A DNA stretch of 46,016 nucleotides from JBEEOW01 sp041191405 (GCA_041191405.1 JBEEOW010000029.1:1-46016); one strand, 5' to 3'; numbered from the stretch's first letter, positions 1 to 9,061 are shown. Notes: generated by a model not told the origin, from the sequence alone. Numbers and translations: made by a program.

Positions 1-773
1 ATATTTTTCTCTTCCTCTTTTCTAAACCAAGAAAGCAAAATACTATGTGTTTGTTTTTTACCCACGTTTTGGGTCTGCAAAGGTACGAAGCATTTTTAAA
101 TAAACAAGCGTTTTAAAACTTATTTTTTGAGCTTGTTTCAATCTTTAACACCTCATCCTTTCGATTTGGGATTACAAACGTACGACATTTTTTTATATTA
201 GCCTAACATTGTGATAACATAATTTGAAACTTTTTTGTAGCTATCTGAGAATTAGTCCATTTATTTTTAATAACAAAAGCTATTAAATTTTCACCAAAAA
301 CAAACAAAACAGTATAGTTATATTTAATCTAAATATATTTCAATTAAAATAAAGTGATATAAATAAGTAAATAGATAAAAGTGGTAGAATAGTAGGGAAT
401 AAATATGTATTGTTAAAGATTTATGACCTCAATTTGTCTTTTGGATAATTTAGTAATATTAAAACCGTGATGGTTTGATTATGTTTTAATGATTTGAAGA
501 ATTGAGATTTGAGGCGAGCTTTATCCACCTCTTAGATATTTCGCACTTTCAGGGCTCCATAGATTGATAATAGGAATTTAGAGGCAAGATATCTTATAAC
601 ATTAAAAAGATAATTGAAATAAATAAAAATAATTACAGACTTTAGAATGAATCACCTTTTAAATTCTTTCTTAATAATATAAAAAAGATTTTTCAATGAT
701 TTAATACTATATTAATACTATAGATACCAATATCAATTAATAAAACATGATTATTAGATAGAGAATAATAAAT
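1..773. other. AT-rich intergenic stretch without a gene
   Basis: No open frame of convincing length is seen on either strand. The left part carries a leftward promoter (78-107) and a second, weaker -7-like element on the minus strand at 175-182 (TACGTTTG) without a clear -33 partner. Near 543-556 there is a short imperfect palindrome, GCACTTTCAGGGCT, that may be a degenerate intergenic repeat. At 701-722 an 11-bp unit is tandemly duplicated. The stretch ends at the recN stop codon. Confidence 0.6.
78..107 (-). promoter_or_regulatory. Bacteroidota-type promoter reading off the left edge
   Basis: On the minus strand TTG (105-107) is followed after 19 bases by TACCTTTG (78-85), which matches the Bacteroidota -33/-7 consensus TTG and TAnnTTTG at the usual spacing. 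It points toward position 1, so the regulated gene lies outside the window and is unknown. Confidence 0.6.
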
Positions 774-2426
774 CTAACCTTCTATCAAACCTCGGGCACT
801 TTGTAAGTCGGCTTCTGATGGAGTGTTGCCACCAATCATTTGTGCAATTTCAAATACTCGTTCTTTGGGTTCAAGTAAACGGATATTACTAACTGTTCGG
901 GCTGTTGTGTTATCCTTATATACATAAAAGTGTGCATCGGCTTTTGCTGCCATTTGTGGCATGTGGGTTATGCACATAACTTGGTGACGTGTTGACATTT
1001 TTTTAATCAATGCACCCACTTTTTTAGCGATTTCTCCTGAAATACCTGTATCTATTTCATCAAAAATAATACTTGGAAGAGATGTTTTTCCTGCTAACAC
1101 ATATTTTACTGCTAACATCAATCGAGAAAATTCACCACCTGATGCTGCATTTTTAAGTTCTTGTGGTGCAATGCCTTTATTAGCAGAAAACAAAAATGAC
1201 ACTTTATCTATTCCGGTATTTGTTGGGTCAATTTGTTGTACTGTAACTTCCATTACAGCATTGGTCATTCCTAAATAACCTAAAATTGTTTGAATTTCAT
1301 TTTGGATTGTTGGTGCAGCTGCTTGTCGTTTGTTGGAAAGAACTTGCGCTTTCGCTAACATTTCGTTTTGGGCAGCATGTAAATCGGTTTCAGCTTTTTG
1401 TAAAACTTCGTCTAATTGTTGTACTTGCTGTATTTTAAGATCCAACTCATTGTAAATAGCAATTAACTCTTCAACGGTGTTTACAGCATGTTTCTTTTGT
1501 AAACGATAAATTGCACTTAATCTATTTTGAATCAATTCTATACGTGCAGGTGAATATTCAACTGTTTCTCCAATTACTTCAATTTCATCTGCAATATCTT
1601 TAATTTCAATAAAGGCACTTTTTAACCTTGCAGCAAAAGGAATAGATTCTGGATGAATTTTAGATAAGCTTTCAAGTTGTTGTAAACTTGTTTTTAATTG
1701 ACTTGTTATTGCATATTCGCCATCATTTAATAAATAAAAGGCTTGTGCATATTTGCTTTTTATTTCTTCGGCATTTTCAAGCGTTTTTAGTTCGGCTTCT
1801 TGTTCCTCTTGTTCGCCAAGTTGTAGTTTTAATTCATCTAATTCGTTGAATAAAAACAAATTAAAGTCGTATTCTTTTTGGTTTTGTGCAGATTGTTCTT
1901 TTATAGTTAAAAACGTTTTTTCGGCTTTTTTCCAATTGCTGTAAGCTGATTTATAATCTAGCAAATAAGTTTGATTACTAGCATAAGCATCAAGTAAACC
2001 TATTTGGTAAGCATTGCTTCCAAGTAAAAATGTATCGTGCTGAGAGTGAACGTCAAGTAATTGTTCAACAATTTTCTTAAGCGATTCAAGTTTTACAGGT
2101 GTATCGTTGATGAATGCCCTTGATTTACCTCCTGGAGCAATTTCACGACGGATAATACACTCTTTTTCAAAAGTTATATCCTCTTCCTCAAAAACAGCTT
2201 CGAGCGCATAGTTTGACACATCAAATGTACCTTCAACAATACATTTTTGCTCCTCGTTAAAAAGCACTTTCGCATCAGCTCTATTACCAAGCATTAAACC
2301 AATTGCACCTAATAAAATAGATTTACCAGCACCTGTCTCCCCTGTGATAATATTTAAACCTTTATTGGGCTCAAGTTCAAGAGATTCAATTAAGGCGTAA
2401 TTGCGAATGTGTAGTTGTTTTAACAT
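774..2426 (-). CDS. recN: DNA repair protein RecN
   Basis: SMC-like ATPase that acts in double-strand break repair by homologous recombination in the cytoplasm. The 550 residues match the family's usual length of about 550. The N-terminal half-ATPase has the Walker A motif GETGAGKS at residues 29-36. A long charged, coiled-coil-like middle (about 150-370) follows. The C-terminal half has the ABC signature SGGE at 429-432 and Walker B IIFDE at 453-457, followed by DTGISG. The start is the ATG just before MLKQLHIRNYALI, the typical RecN opening. It lies 26 bases behind a small gene on the same strand and is probably cotranscribed with it. Nothing essential appears to be missing. The identification is firm. 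Confidence 0.97.
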   Translation of the reverse strand: MLKQLHIRNYALIESLELEPNKGLNIITGETGAGKSILLGAIGLMLGNRADAKVLFNEEQKCIVEGTFDVSNYALEAVFEEEDITFEKECIIRREIAPGGKSRAFINDTPVKLESLKKIVEQLLDVHSQHDTFLLGSNAYQIGLLDAYASNQTYLLDYKSAYSNWKKAEKTFLTIKEQSAQNQKEYDFNLFLFNELDELKLQLGEQEEQEAELKTLENAEEIKSKYAQAFYLLNDGEYAITSQLKTSLQQLESLSKIHPESIPFAARLKSAFIEIKDIADEIEVIGETVEYSPARIELIQNRLSAIYRLQKKHAVNTVEELIAIYNELDLKIQQVQQLDEVLQKAETDLHAAQNEMLAKAQVLSNKRQAAAPTIQNEIQTILGYLGMTNAVMEVTVQQIDPTNTGIDKVSFLFSANKGIAPQELKNAASGGEFSRLMLAVKYVLAGKTSLPSIIFDEIDTGISGEIAKKVGALIKKMSTRHQVMCITHMPQMAAKADAHFYVYKDNTTARTVSNIRLLEPKERVFEIAQMIGGNTPSEADLQSARGLIEG

Positions 2427-2452
2427 AAAGGATAAATTTATTGTTTAAATAA

Positions 2453-2680
2453 TTAAAAATCAGATTTTTCGTCTCTAACAATTTCAGAAATAGTTGATAA
2501 CTTGAATGAATGAGACTTTTGTTTTTTATCAACTAGAATAATAGTTTCATTGTTTTTAAGCGAACCGAAACCAAACATTACTTCACCCGAAGCAAAAACC
2601 AAATTTAGTTCAGTATTTTGCCATGATGATTGTTTTGTAACAATATCTTTTTGCTTAATTCGAATCAAACGTTTTCCCAT
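2453..2680 (-). CDS. Small hypothetical protein upstream of recN
   Basis: A 75-residue protein that I do not recognise. It opens with a basic stretch (MGKRLIRIKQKD) and then shows alternating hydrophobic and polar residues suggestive of a small beta-rich fold. No signal peptide, membrane segment or catalytic motif is visible. It is a credible gene because it is on the recN strand, sits 26 bases upstream of recN, starts with ATG and has no competing frame. A role tied to recN is only an inference from position. It could also be an independent housekeeping small protein. Confidence 0.6.
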   Translation of the reverse strand: MGKRLIRIKQKDIVTKQSSWQNTELNLVFASGEVMFGFGSLKNNETIILVDKKQKSHSFKLSTISEIVRDEKSDF

Positions 2681-2794
2681 AAAGAGTAATGAAAATTATT
2701 TATCCCGAAAATTAATCAGAAATTAGCAAGCAAACATCTTTTAGATGATATTTTATTCTATAAAGTGTAATCAAGATTTATAATTTCGGAGTAA

Positions 2795-4483
2795 TTAACC
2801 CACATATTTACTAAACAACCCTTCATTTTCAATTACAAATTCATGGTTTAATATAGCTAAATCTGCATTTGGTTTAAGTTCAAAATTTAAAAGCTTTTTG
2901 TTTCTAATAATTTGAAATACAGCTATTTCTTTATTAAACAAATGTTTTTCAAGATTGGCTTCAACTAAATAATTGTTTATTGCAAAAATTTCATCCCCGA
3001 TACAAAGTTGTTCACCAGCTAGCGTATGAGGAGTGGTTTGGTCAACAATGGTTTTACCAGCTTGAATAAATGTTTTGATTCCCCAGCTTTGAAGTAAGTT
3101 TGGTTCGAAAGTATGTAATTTTAAACCAATTGAAGGTAGTATCAAATCTAAAATTGGTATTAGATTCACTCTTTCAAAAACTAATTTTGAAATTAATTGT
3201 CGAATTTCAGCATTTCCTAGTTTTTCAACTAAATCAAAATAATCATTGGCGGTGTATCCAATTTTAGTTTTCCCGAAATGATTCCAAAATTCTTGCATTA
3301 AAGCATTTAAACTTGCTCCTTTTTGCTTCAATAAAATATCGGTAATAAAAGCAATTAAACAGCCTCTTTGGTATATTGAAACTTTTCGATGTTGCACTCC
3401 TTTAGTGTAACCGTCAAGCCAAAGTTCCATTGAAGCATCTGTAAGAGATAAATTTTTCCAGCCTTCTTGGTCAATTTCTTTGGTTAATATTCCGTTTAAC
3501 TCAGCTATATAGGTTTGCAAATCAATTACCTTACTTTGAGCCAACAAATAATCTCCCATAAAAGTGGTAACTCCCTCAATTACAAAACCTGTATTGAAAT
3601 ATGTTTCATGATTAAAGTTGTATGGACTTAACTCTTTAGGACGAATACTTAAGGCATTCCAAGCGTGATATAATTCGTGGCTTGCCAAACCTAACACCTC
3701 GAGTTCGAAAGCTGGTTTATGAAAATCCATACTTGGCCCCATAACCATAACGGTACTCGACTGATGTTCAACGCCATGATAATAAAAATAAGGCAATAGC
3801 AATACTAAAAAATGGTATTCTTGAAATGGAAATTCATTGAATACCGCAAATTGTTGTTTGGTAAAAAGTTCAAATTTAGGTATTAACAATTCAGGATTTA
3901 CATCATTTTTCTCAGAATAAAGCCAAATATTGAATGTTGTATTTTGAACTTGATAACTTGCTAAGGCTATATTTGGAGAAATAATAATTGGAGAATCGGC
4001 CAATTCATGGAAATTTTGAGCCGATAAAACTACTTGATTATTTTCAATTGAATAATTCAGAGACGTTGCAATTTTGTCGTCGTGAGTATATGGTAACAAT
4101 AGCTTGTAATCAGCTTGTTGTAAATGTTCAAAATAACCAACACTATTGATAAAATTGATATACAATAGGTTATCGTCTACAACACTTCCACCAGCATCGT
4201 ATTGCCATGCGTAATATTCATAAGAAATATTTACAAACTCAGCATTATCAACATTAATTTGCCAAGTGTTTTTAGTTATTTTTTGAAACGATAAATGTTG
4301 GTTTTGTGGATTGGTTACATTAAAATTTCTAATGTTTTTTGCATAGTTTTGAGTTTCATATCTGCCTGGTCGCCAGTTTGGAATTGTATATAGAATAGTA
4401 GATTCATTATTACAAGGAATACAAATTTCAATGTTTAAAAATTGTTTTTGCGACTTCAACTTACTGATTTTTAACTCAATCAT
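2795..4483 (-). CDS. M61-family metallopeptidase (glycyl aminopeptidase-like)
   Basis: The 562-residue protein has the M61 layout: an N-terminal beta-rich domain (about 1-180), a gluzincin catalytic domain with the zinc motif HELYH at residues 269-273 and the downstream glutamate of VIEGVTTF at 303, and a C-terminal PDZ-like segment (about 465-560). Family members are metallo-aminopeptidases, some specific for N-terminal glycine. No signal peptide is visible, so the protein is predicted to be cytoplasmic, whereas some relatives are exported. It is divergent from rpmH with about 140 bases between them, and stands alone on its strand. The zinc-binding residues are intact, so activity is expected. 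Its substrate cannot be inferred. Confidence 0.88.
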   Translation of the reverse strand: MIELKISKLKSQKQFLNIEICIPCNNESTILYTIPNWRPGRYETQNYAKNIRNFNVTNPQNQHLSFQKITKNTWQINVDNAEFVNISYEYYAWQYDAGGSVVDDNLLYINFINSVGYFEHLQQADYKLLLPYTHDDKIATSLNYSIENNQVVLSAQNFHELADSPIIISPNIALASYQVQNTTFNIWLYSEKNDVNPELLIPKFELFTKQQFAVFNEFPFQEYHFLVLLLPYFYYHGVEHQSSTVMVMGPSMDFHKPAFELEVLGLASHELYHAWNALSIRPKELSPYNFNHETYFNTGFVIEGVTTFMGDYLLAQSKVIDLQTYIAELNGILTKEIDQEGWKNLSLTDASMELWLDGYTKGVQHRKVSIYQRGCLIAFITDILLKQKGASLNALMQEFWNHFGKTKIGYTANDYFDLVEKLGNAEIRQLISKLVFERVNLIPILDLILPSIGLKLHTFEPNLLQSWGIKTFIQAGKTIVDQTTPHTLAGEQLCIGDEIFAINNYLVEANLEKHLFNKEIAVFQIIRNKKLLNFELKPNADLAILNHEFVIENEGLFSKYVG

Positions 4484-4536
4484 GGTACAGTATTAACTAG
4501 AAATAAAACTTATTTTGATTATTTATTGAGATAAGG

Positions 4537-4567
4537 TTGTTATTTACAAAACTGTTTCTTAGTTTTG
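4537..4567 (+). promoter_or_regulatory. Promoter of rpmH-rnpA
   Basis: TTG at 4537-4539, a 20-base spacer and TAGTTTTG at 4560-4567 match the Bacteroidota TTG/TAnnTTTG promoter. The predicted transcript has a leader of about 50 bases before the rpmH ATG. Confidence 0.65.
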
Positions 4568-4594
4568 CAGGCTCAAATCTATTAAAGATATCCT

Positions 4595-4610
4595 ATCCCT
4601 GCAAGGGGAT
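4595..4610 (+). promoter_or_regulatory. Small GNRA-capped hairpin in the rpmH leader
   Basis: ATCCCT (4595-4600) can pair with GGGGAT (4605-4610), counting one U-G pair, around the loop GCAA, a GNRA tetraloop. It lies in the predicted 5' untranslated region, 16 bases before rpmH. Whether it has a regulatory function is not known. Confidence 0.35.
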
Positions 4611-4626
4611 TCTTAAATAAATAACT

Positions 4627-4785
4627 ATGAAAAGGACATTCCAACCATCGACTAGAAAAAGAAGAAACAAACACGGATTCCGTGAAAGAATGAGTTCAGC
4701 AAATGGACGTAGAGTTCTTGCAGCACGTCGTGCTAAAGGTAGAGCTAGTTTAACTGTTTCTGACGAGAAAAGACACAAAGGGTGA
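4627..4785 (+). CDS. rpmH: 50S ribosomal protein L34
   Basis: A 52-residue, very basic protein that begins MKRTFQPSTRKRRNKHGFRE and contains RMSSANGRRVLAARRAKGR, the standard L34 signature. It is part of the large ribosomal subunit. The length is slightly above the usual 44-50 residues because of a short tail ending RHKG. It is shorter than common ORF cut-offs and easily missed. The TGA stop is separated by one base from the rnpA start, so translational coupling is likely. The order rpmH-rnpA is the near-universal bacterial arrangement. The identification is essentially certain. Confidence 0.99.
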   Translation: MKRTFQPSTRKRRNKHGFRERMSSANGRRVLAARRAKGRASLTVSDEKRHKG

Positions 4786-4786
4786 T

Positions 4787-5185
4787 TTGAAAACTAACTC
4801 GGAAATTAAAAAAGGATTTTCTTTTCAAAAATCCGAGCGTTTATGTTCACACGAAAATATAAAAGAGCTGTTTAAAAGCAGCTCTTCTTTATTTTCATAC
4901 CCTTTTAAAGTAGTTTATATTTTTCAAGATGTTGAATGTGAAACATCTAATTTTCAGATATTAATTTCTGTTCCCAAAAGAAATTTCAAAAAAGCCGTTG
5001 ATAGAAATTTAATCAAAAGGCGTACTCGTGAAGCATTTCGTTTGCAAGCTTACAAATTACGAGAATCATTAGCTCAAAAACCAAATAAAAATTTAGCCAT
5101 CGGCTTGGTTTACACTTCAAAAAACATTGAAAACTTTAAAGTTTTTGAAAAAGCTATGAATAAAATGATTGCTAAGATTGGGTAA
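4787..5185 (+). CDS. rnpA: Ribonuclease P protein component
   Basis: The protein cofactor of RNase P, which supports the catalytic RNA in 5' maturation of tRNA. At 132 residues it has the family's usual size. The conserved basic motif RNLIKRRTRE lies at residues 73-82, preceded by the N-terminal FSFQKSERL typical of RnpA. The start is a TTG one base after the rpmH stop. No ATG lies upstream of the conserved FSFQKSERL segment, so TTG is the best supported start. It is cotranscribed with rpmH. A serine-rich insertion follows at about residues 30-37. Identification is firm; the exact start is slightly less so. Confidence 0.95.
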   Translation: MKTNSEIKKGFSFQKSERLCSHENIKELFKSSSSLFSYPFKVVYIFQDVECETSNFQILISVPKRNFKKAVDRNLIKRRTREAFRLQAYKLRESLAQKPNKNLAIGLVYTSKNIENFKVFEKAMNKMIAKIG

Positions 5186-5331
5186 TAAATACAATTAGTT
5201 TTTCGCAAAACCTTTCTCCCACCCCAACAAAATCGCAATAATTCCACATTATTCAAATTTTTCGTATTATATTTCGTTTTGATTCAACGCCATGTTCAAA
5301 TACATAAATTAGGGCGGCATTTATCTATTCT

Positions 5332-6993
5332 ATGAAAAAATATATTAAGTCTAAACTCGGATTATTTTCGATTGCAATTGTTGCAATGTTTGTTTTTGTA
5401 GCTGCAAGTAAAGGTGATAAGTTTTTTGAAATTGCACGAAATCTGGACACGTTTGCAACTATTTACAAAGAACTTAACGCTTATTATGTTGATGATATCA
5501 ACCCAAATAAATTAATGAAAGATGGGATTGATGAAATGTTGGCGACCCTTGACCCTTACACAAATTATATCCCTGAAGATAATATTGAGGATTACAGAAC
5601 CATGACTACTGGTCAATACGACGGAATAGGTTGCATAATCGGTATTCAAAACAAACGCCCTACCGTGTTGATGTTGTACCAAAATGCACCAGCTGTACAG
5701 GCAGGTTTAAAAATAGCTGACGAACTTGTGAGTGTTGATGGCATTGTGGTTTCAGACAAACAAGTGGACGATGTATCGAAATTACTTAAAGGGCAAGGCG
5801 GTACAAGTGTAAAAGTTAAAGTTAAACGTCAAGGCTCGCCGTCAGAAATTGAGTTAACTATTACTCGTAAACATATTACCATTGACAATGTGCCCTATTA
5901 TGGTTTTGTTGAACCACAAATTGGTTATATTCAATTAACTGAATTTACAAACAATGCAGCAAAAGATGTAAGTTTTGCATTGAGTGACTTAAAAAAACAG
6001 GGTGCAACTTCAGTAATTTTAGATTTACGTGGCAACCCAGGTGGTTTATTAAATGAGGCGGTTGATTTGTCAAACTTATTTATTCCTCGTGGTAAAAATG
6101 TAGTGAGTACCAAAGGTAAAATTACGGAATGGAATAAAACTTACACTGCGCTTAATTCGCCAATTGACACTGAAATTCCAATTGCTGTACTTATTAATGG
6201 TAGAAGCGCTTCGGCTTCGGAGATTGTTTCGGGTGTAATTCAAGATTATGACAGAGGTGTTTTGGTTGGACAAAAATCATTTGGTAAAGGTTTGGTTCAA
6301 AGTACTCGTCCACTTCCATATAATTCACAATTGAAATTAACGGTTGCTAAGTATTACACACCTTCGGGACGTTGCATTCAAGCAATTGACTATTCACACA
6401 GAGCTGAGGATGGAACTGTTTCTAAATTTGCAGATTCAACGCACAAAGCATTTAAAACACAAGGAAATAGAACAGTTTATGATGGTGGTGGCGTAACCCC
6501 TGATGTGATTGTTACCAAACCAGAATATCCTGCAATATTATTAAGCATTGCAGAAAATGGATTCTTATTTGATTGGGTTACAACTTATGTAGTTGGTAAA
6601 CAAAGCATTGCACCAGCAAAAGAATTTCATTTATCAGACAAAGAATATGATGAGTTTGTAAAATGGATTTCGACTAAGGATTACGAATACAAATCAAATC
6701 TTGAAAAGGAACTCGACAAATTAGTAGAAACTGCAAAATCAGATAAATCTTATGATTTAGTGAAAGAGCAAGTTGATGCTTTACGCTCAAAAGTTGCTAA
6801 AAATAAAGACAAGGAATTGTATTTGTACAAAAACGAAATCAAACAAGAGTTAGAAGAAAATATAATTTCACGTTTTTATTTACAAAAAGGTGTAATTGAA
6901 TCTAGTTTTGATGATGACCTTGATATTCGTGAGGCGGTAAAAGTATTGAAAGATAAAGCTCGTTATCAGGCAATTTTGAAGGGAGTGAAATAG
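5332..6993 (+). CDS. S41-family C-terminal processing protease (CtpA/Prc type)
   Basis: Periplasmic serine protease that cleaves proteins near their C-termini. An N-terminal hydrophobic segment (about 10-26) serves as signal or anchor. A PDZ domain covers about 95-175 and the S41 catalytic core about 190-370. The Ser/Lys dyad is most likely Ser294 in GRSASASEI and Lys319 in SFGKG; the spacing of 25 matches CtpB. The C-terminal region (about 400-553) is charged and helical, giving 553 residues in total, a usual length for Bacteroidota members. It follows rnpA at 146 bases on the same strand, so it may have its own promoter, though no clear consensus is seen. The substrate is unknown. Confidence 0.95.
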   Translation: MKKYIKSKLGLFSIAIVAMFVFVAASKGDKFFEIARNLDTFATIYKELNAYYVDDINPNKLMKDGIDEMLATLDPYTNYIPEDNIEDYRTMTTGQYDGIGCIIGIQNKRPTVLMLYQNAPAVQAGLKIADELVSVDGIVVSDKQVDDVSKLLKGQGGTSVKVKVKRQGSPSEIELTITRKHITIDNVPYYGFVEPQIGYIQLTEFTNNAAKDVSFALSDLKKQGATSVILDLRGNPGGLLNEAVDLSNLFIPRGKNVVSTKGKITEWNKTYTALNSPIDTEIPIAVLINGRSASASEIVSGVIQDYDRGVLVGQKSFGKGLVQSTRPLPYNSQLKLTVAKYYTPSGRCIQAIDYSHRAEDGTVSKFADSTHKAFKTQGNRTVYDGGGVTPDVIVTKPEYPAILLSIAENGFLFDWVTTYVVGKQSIAPAKEFHLSDKEYDEFVKWISTKDYEYKSNLEKELDKLVETAKSDKSYDLVKEQVDALRSKVAKNKDKELYLYKNEIKQELEENIISRFYLQKGVIESSFDDDLDIREAVKVLKDKARYQAILKGVK

Positions 6994-7030
6994 ATTCATT
7001 TACTCCCATACTATAAATTAATATAAATTA

Positions 7031-7075
7031 CATGGGTTAAAACCCATGCCTATGACATCATCGTCCCTATGGGAC
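7031..7075. repeat. Two-hairpin intergenic palindromic repeat
   Basis: CATGGGTT (7031-7038) pairs with AACCCATG (7041-7048), and GTCCC (7063-7067) pairs with GGGAC (7071-7075), with a 14-base spacer between the two hairpins. From memory, very similar paired hairpins occur as dispersed intergenic elements in other environmental Bacteroidota. This is the only copy in the window. It lies between the S41 protease gene and tsaB. Confidence 0.55.
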
Positions 7076-7103
7076 TAATTGTTCATAAACTCTTAAACAA
7101 TCC

Positions 7104-7784
7104 ATGACATACATAATAAGTGTTGATACTTCTACTTCAATTGGTTCGGTAGCGCTACATTCAAATGGTGAATTACAGTTTTATGCTGAATTAAGAACAG
7201 AAAAATCTCATTCTGAAAACTTGGCTGTTTTGATTAATGATGCCATTCAGTGTACAAATTTGACAATGAATGATATTGATGCATTTGCTATTTGTTCGGG
7301 TCCAGGTTCATACACAGGTTTAAGAATTGGTGTTTCAACTATAAAAGGTTTATGTTTTGCAACTGATAAACCATTAATTGCCATCAATGCACATCAAATT
7401 ATGGCAAACATGTTTTATCAAAGATATTCATTTTTAAGCGATTATATTGTTTGTCCTATGCTTGATGCTCGCAGATTGGAAGTTTATGCAGGGTTACTAA
7501 ATAAAGAATTGAATTTTATTGAAACAATTGTTCCACATATTTTGTCTGAACATAGTTATGTGGAACAATTGACTACACAAAAAATTGCTTTCGTAGGGAA
7601 TTCTAATAAAAAAACGAAGCCATTTATTACATCAAACAATGCTTTGTTTGTTGAAGACATTTACCCTTCGGCACAATACATGGGAAACTTAGCTTTTGAA
7701 GCTTTCCAAAATGAGCAATTTGAAAATGTATCGCTTTTTGAACCATTTTATTTAAAAGAGTTTCAAACAAACGCTGTAATTTAA
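7104..7784 (+). CDS. tsaB: tRNA threonylcarbamoyladenosine biosynthesis protein TsaB
   Basis: Works with TsaD and TsaE to place the t6A modification at position 37 of ANN-decoding tRNAs; TsaB is the inactive-paralogue partner that stabilises TsaD. The 226 residues match the family. The N-terminal ASKHA-fold motif ISVDTSTSIGSVAL (about 4-17) and the segment SGPGSYTGLRIGVSTIKGL (about 65-83) are diagnostic. It is the first gene of a tight operon, and its stop overlaps the next ATG in TAATG. No other t6A gene is in the window. The identification is firm. Confidence 0.95.
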   Translation: MTYIISVDTSTSIGSVALHSNGELQFYAELRTEKSHSENLAVLINDAIQCTNLTMNDIDAFAICSGPGSYTGLRIGVSTIKGLCFATDKPLIAINAHQIMANMFYQRYSFLSDYIVCPMLDARRLEVYAGLLNKELNFIETIVPHILSEHSYVEQLTTQKIAFVGNSNKKTKPFITSNNALFVEDIYPSAQYMGNLAFEAFQNEQFENVSLFEPFYLKEFQTNAVI

Positions 7785-8296
7785 TGGAAAACGAAATTGT
7801 AAATAAAGTAGCAAGCTCGAGTTTGGTACAAATTGATTTAGAAGAATTGTATCATCCGGCCCCAAGAATTTTGTATGATTTGAAGCAAAACCTATTTATG
7901 GAATTGATTCTAAAAGAAAAAGATTTTAGAGATTTCATAAAAGAACATGATTGGAATCAATACAAAGGAGCAAATGTTGCCCTAACTTGTACCGCCGATG
8001 CCATAGTTCCTACATGGGCTTTTATGCTTTTGGCTACCAAACTTGCTCCAGTTGTAAATAAATTGGTATTTGGCTCATTAGAAGATTTGGAAACTGCTTT
8101 ATACACAGAAGCAATTGACAAACTGAATTTTGATGACTACAAAGCTGCAAAAGTGGTAGTGAAAGGTTGCTCAAACAAACCAGTTCCAGTTTCAGCTTAT
8201 ACTCATTTAACTGCAAAATTAACCCCAATTGTTTCTTCGCTTATGTTTGGCGAACCTTGCTCAACTGTTCCTTTATTGAAAAATAAGTTGGTGTAA
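7784..8296 (+). CDS. DUF2480-like conserved protein
   Basis: A 170-residue soluble protein of a family found mainly in Bacteroidota. I recognise it as DUF2480-like from the opening IVNKVASSSLVQIDLEE and from KGCSNKPVPVSAY near residue 126, but could not check this. No signal peptide or membrane helix is seen. A cysteine- and proline-containing C-terminal half is conserved in such proteins, whose function is unknown. It overlaps tsaB upstream and the HD-domain gene downstream by TAATG junctions at both ends, so the three proteins are probably made from one transcript with coupled translation. Confidence 0.75.
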   Translation: MENEIVNKVASSSLVQIDLEELYHPAPRILYDLKQNLFMELILKEKDFRDFIKEHDWNQYKGANVALTCTADAIVPTWAFMLLATKLAPVVNKLVFGSLEDLETALYTEAIDKLNFDDYKAAKVVVKGCSNKPVPVSAYTHLTAKLTPIVSSLMFGEPCSTVPLLKNKLV

Positions 8297-8916
8297 TGTA
8301 TTCACTAAAAGATACATACATTGAACTTTATAAAAAGTATTCAAATGATGATGCATTGATAAGTGATTATTGGCAAATAATAGAAAAAGCATATAGTCAT
8401 AAATCAAGGCATTATCATAATTTACAACATCTTATAAATCTATTTTCTCAACTTAATGAAGTTAAAGAATTAATAACTGATTGGGAAACAATTCAGTTTG
8501 CTACTTTTTACCATGATATTATTTACAATTCACTAAAAAGCAATAATGAAGAAAAAAGTGCTTCTTTAGCTAAAACTCATTTGACGAAATTAGGTGTACC
8601 CAATGTTCAAATTGATAAATGTGTTGCATTCATTATCGCTACAAAATCACATGAAATAAATATTGACAATGACTGTAATCTATTTACAGATGCCGATTTA
8701 TGTATTTTAGGTTGTGATTGGATTGATTATGAATTGTATTTTAATCAAATTAGAAAAGAGTATTCCATTTATCCTGACATAATCTATAATCCTGGAAGAA
8801 AAAAGGTATTACAACATTTTTTAGCTATGAATAGAATATTCAAAACTGAACACATTTTCAATAATTTTGAGAATAAAGCTCGTTATAATTTAACAACGGA
8901 ATTAGAAATGCTTTAA
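8296..8916 (+). CDS. HD-domain predicted metal-dependent phosphohydrolase
   Basis: A 206-residue protein with the layout of the COG4339-type HD superfamily. Candidate metal ligands are the early histidines in RHYHNLQHL (about 39-45), the HD pair in FYHDIIYN (His73-Asp74), and a later acidic cluster, FTDADL (about 135-140). Relatives are annotated as predicted phosphohydrolases with no proven substrate. No signal peptide is present, so the protein should be cytoplasmic. Its ATG overlaps the stop of the preceding gene. It ends a three-gene operon with tsaB. A nucleotide or phosphoester substrate is likely from the family but not shown here. Confidence 0.8.
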   Translation: MYSLKDTYIELYKKYSNDDALISDYWQIIEKAYSHKSRHYHNLQHLINLFSQLNEVKELITDWETIQFATFYHDIIYNSLKSNNEEKSASLAKTHLTKLGVPNVQIDKCVAFIIATKSHEINIDNDCNLFTDADLCILGCDWIDYELYFNQIRKEYSIYPDIIYNPGRKKVLQHFLAMNRIFKTEHIFNNFENKARYNLTTELEML

Positions 8917-8988
8917 TTCTATTTTTAATTTTTCAATATTTTATTAAACTAAATGAAGAGCGAATAGCACTACAATACATTCGCAGTT

Positions 8989-9061
8989 TACCACAAGATT
9001 TTTTTACTAAAAAAAATTATTACTGTTAAACATAAGATTATCAAAACAGTAATTTGTGGTA
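8989..9061. repeat. Bipartite inverted repeat
   Basis: TACCACAA (8989-8996) pairs with TTGTGGTA (9054-9061), and ATTACTGTT (9019-9027) pairs with AACAGTAAT (9045-9053). The right arms are contiguous while the left arms are split by 22 A/T-rich bases. The structure ends about 30 bases upstream of the -33 element of the receptor promoter. It could be an operator-like site or a degraded element; it does not look like a standard terminator. Confidence 0.45.

Noticed and set aside
1753..1944. 63-residue serine/cysteine-rich plus-strand open frame
   Set aside because: It is antisense inside recN and its composition is only the complement of the recN coiled coil.
4593..4778. 61-residue minus-strand open frame
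   Set aside because: It is the reverse complement of rpmH, which is certain.
9001..9061. Possible rho-independent terminator behind the HD-domain gene
   Set aside because: The stem is bipartite, about 80-145 bases from the stop codon and lacks a T-run after the right arm.
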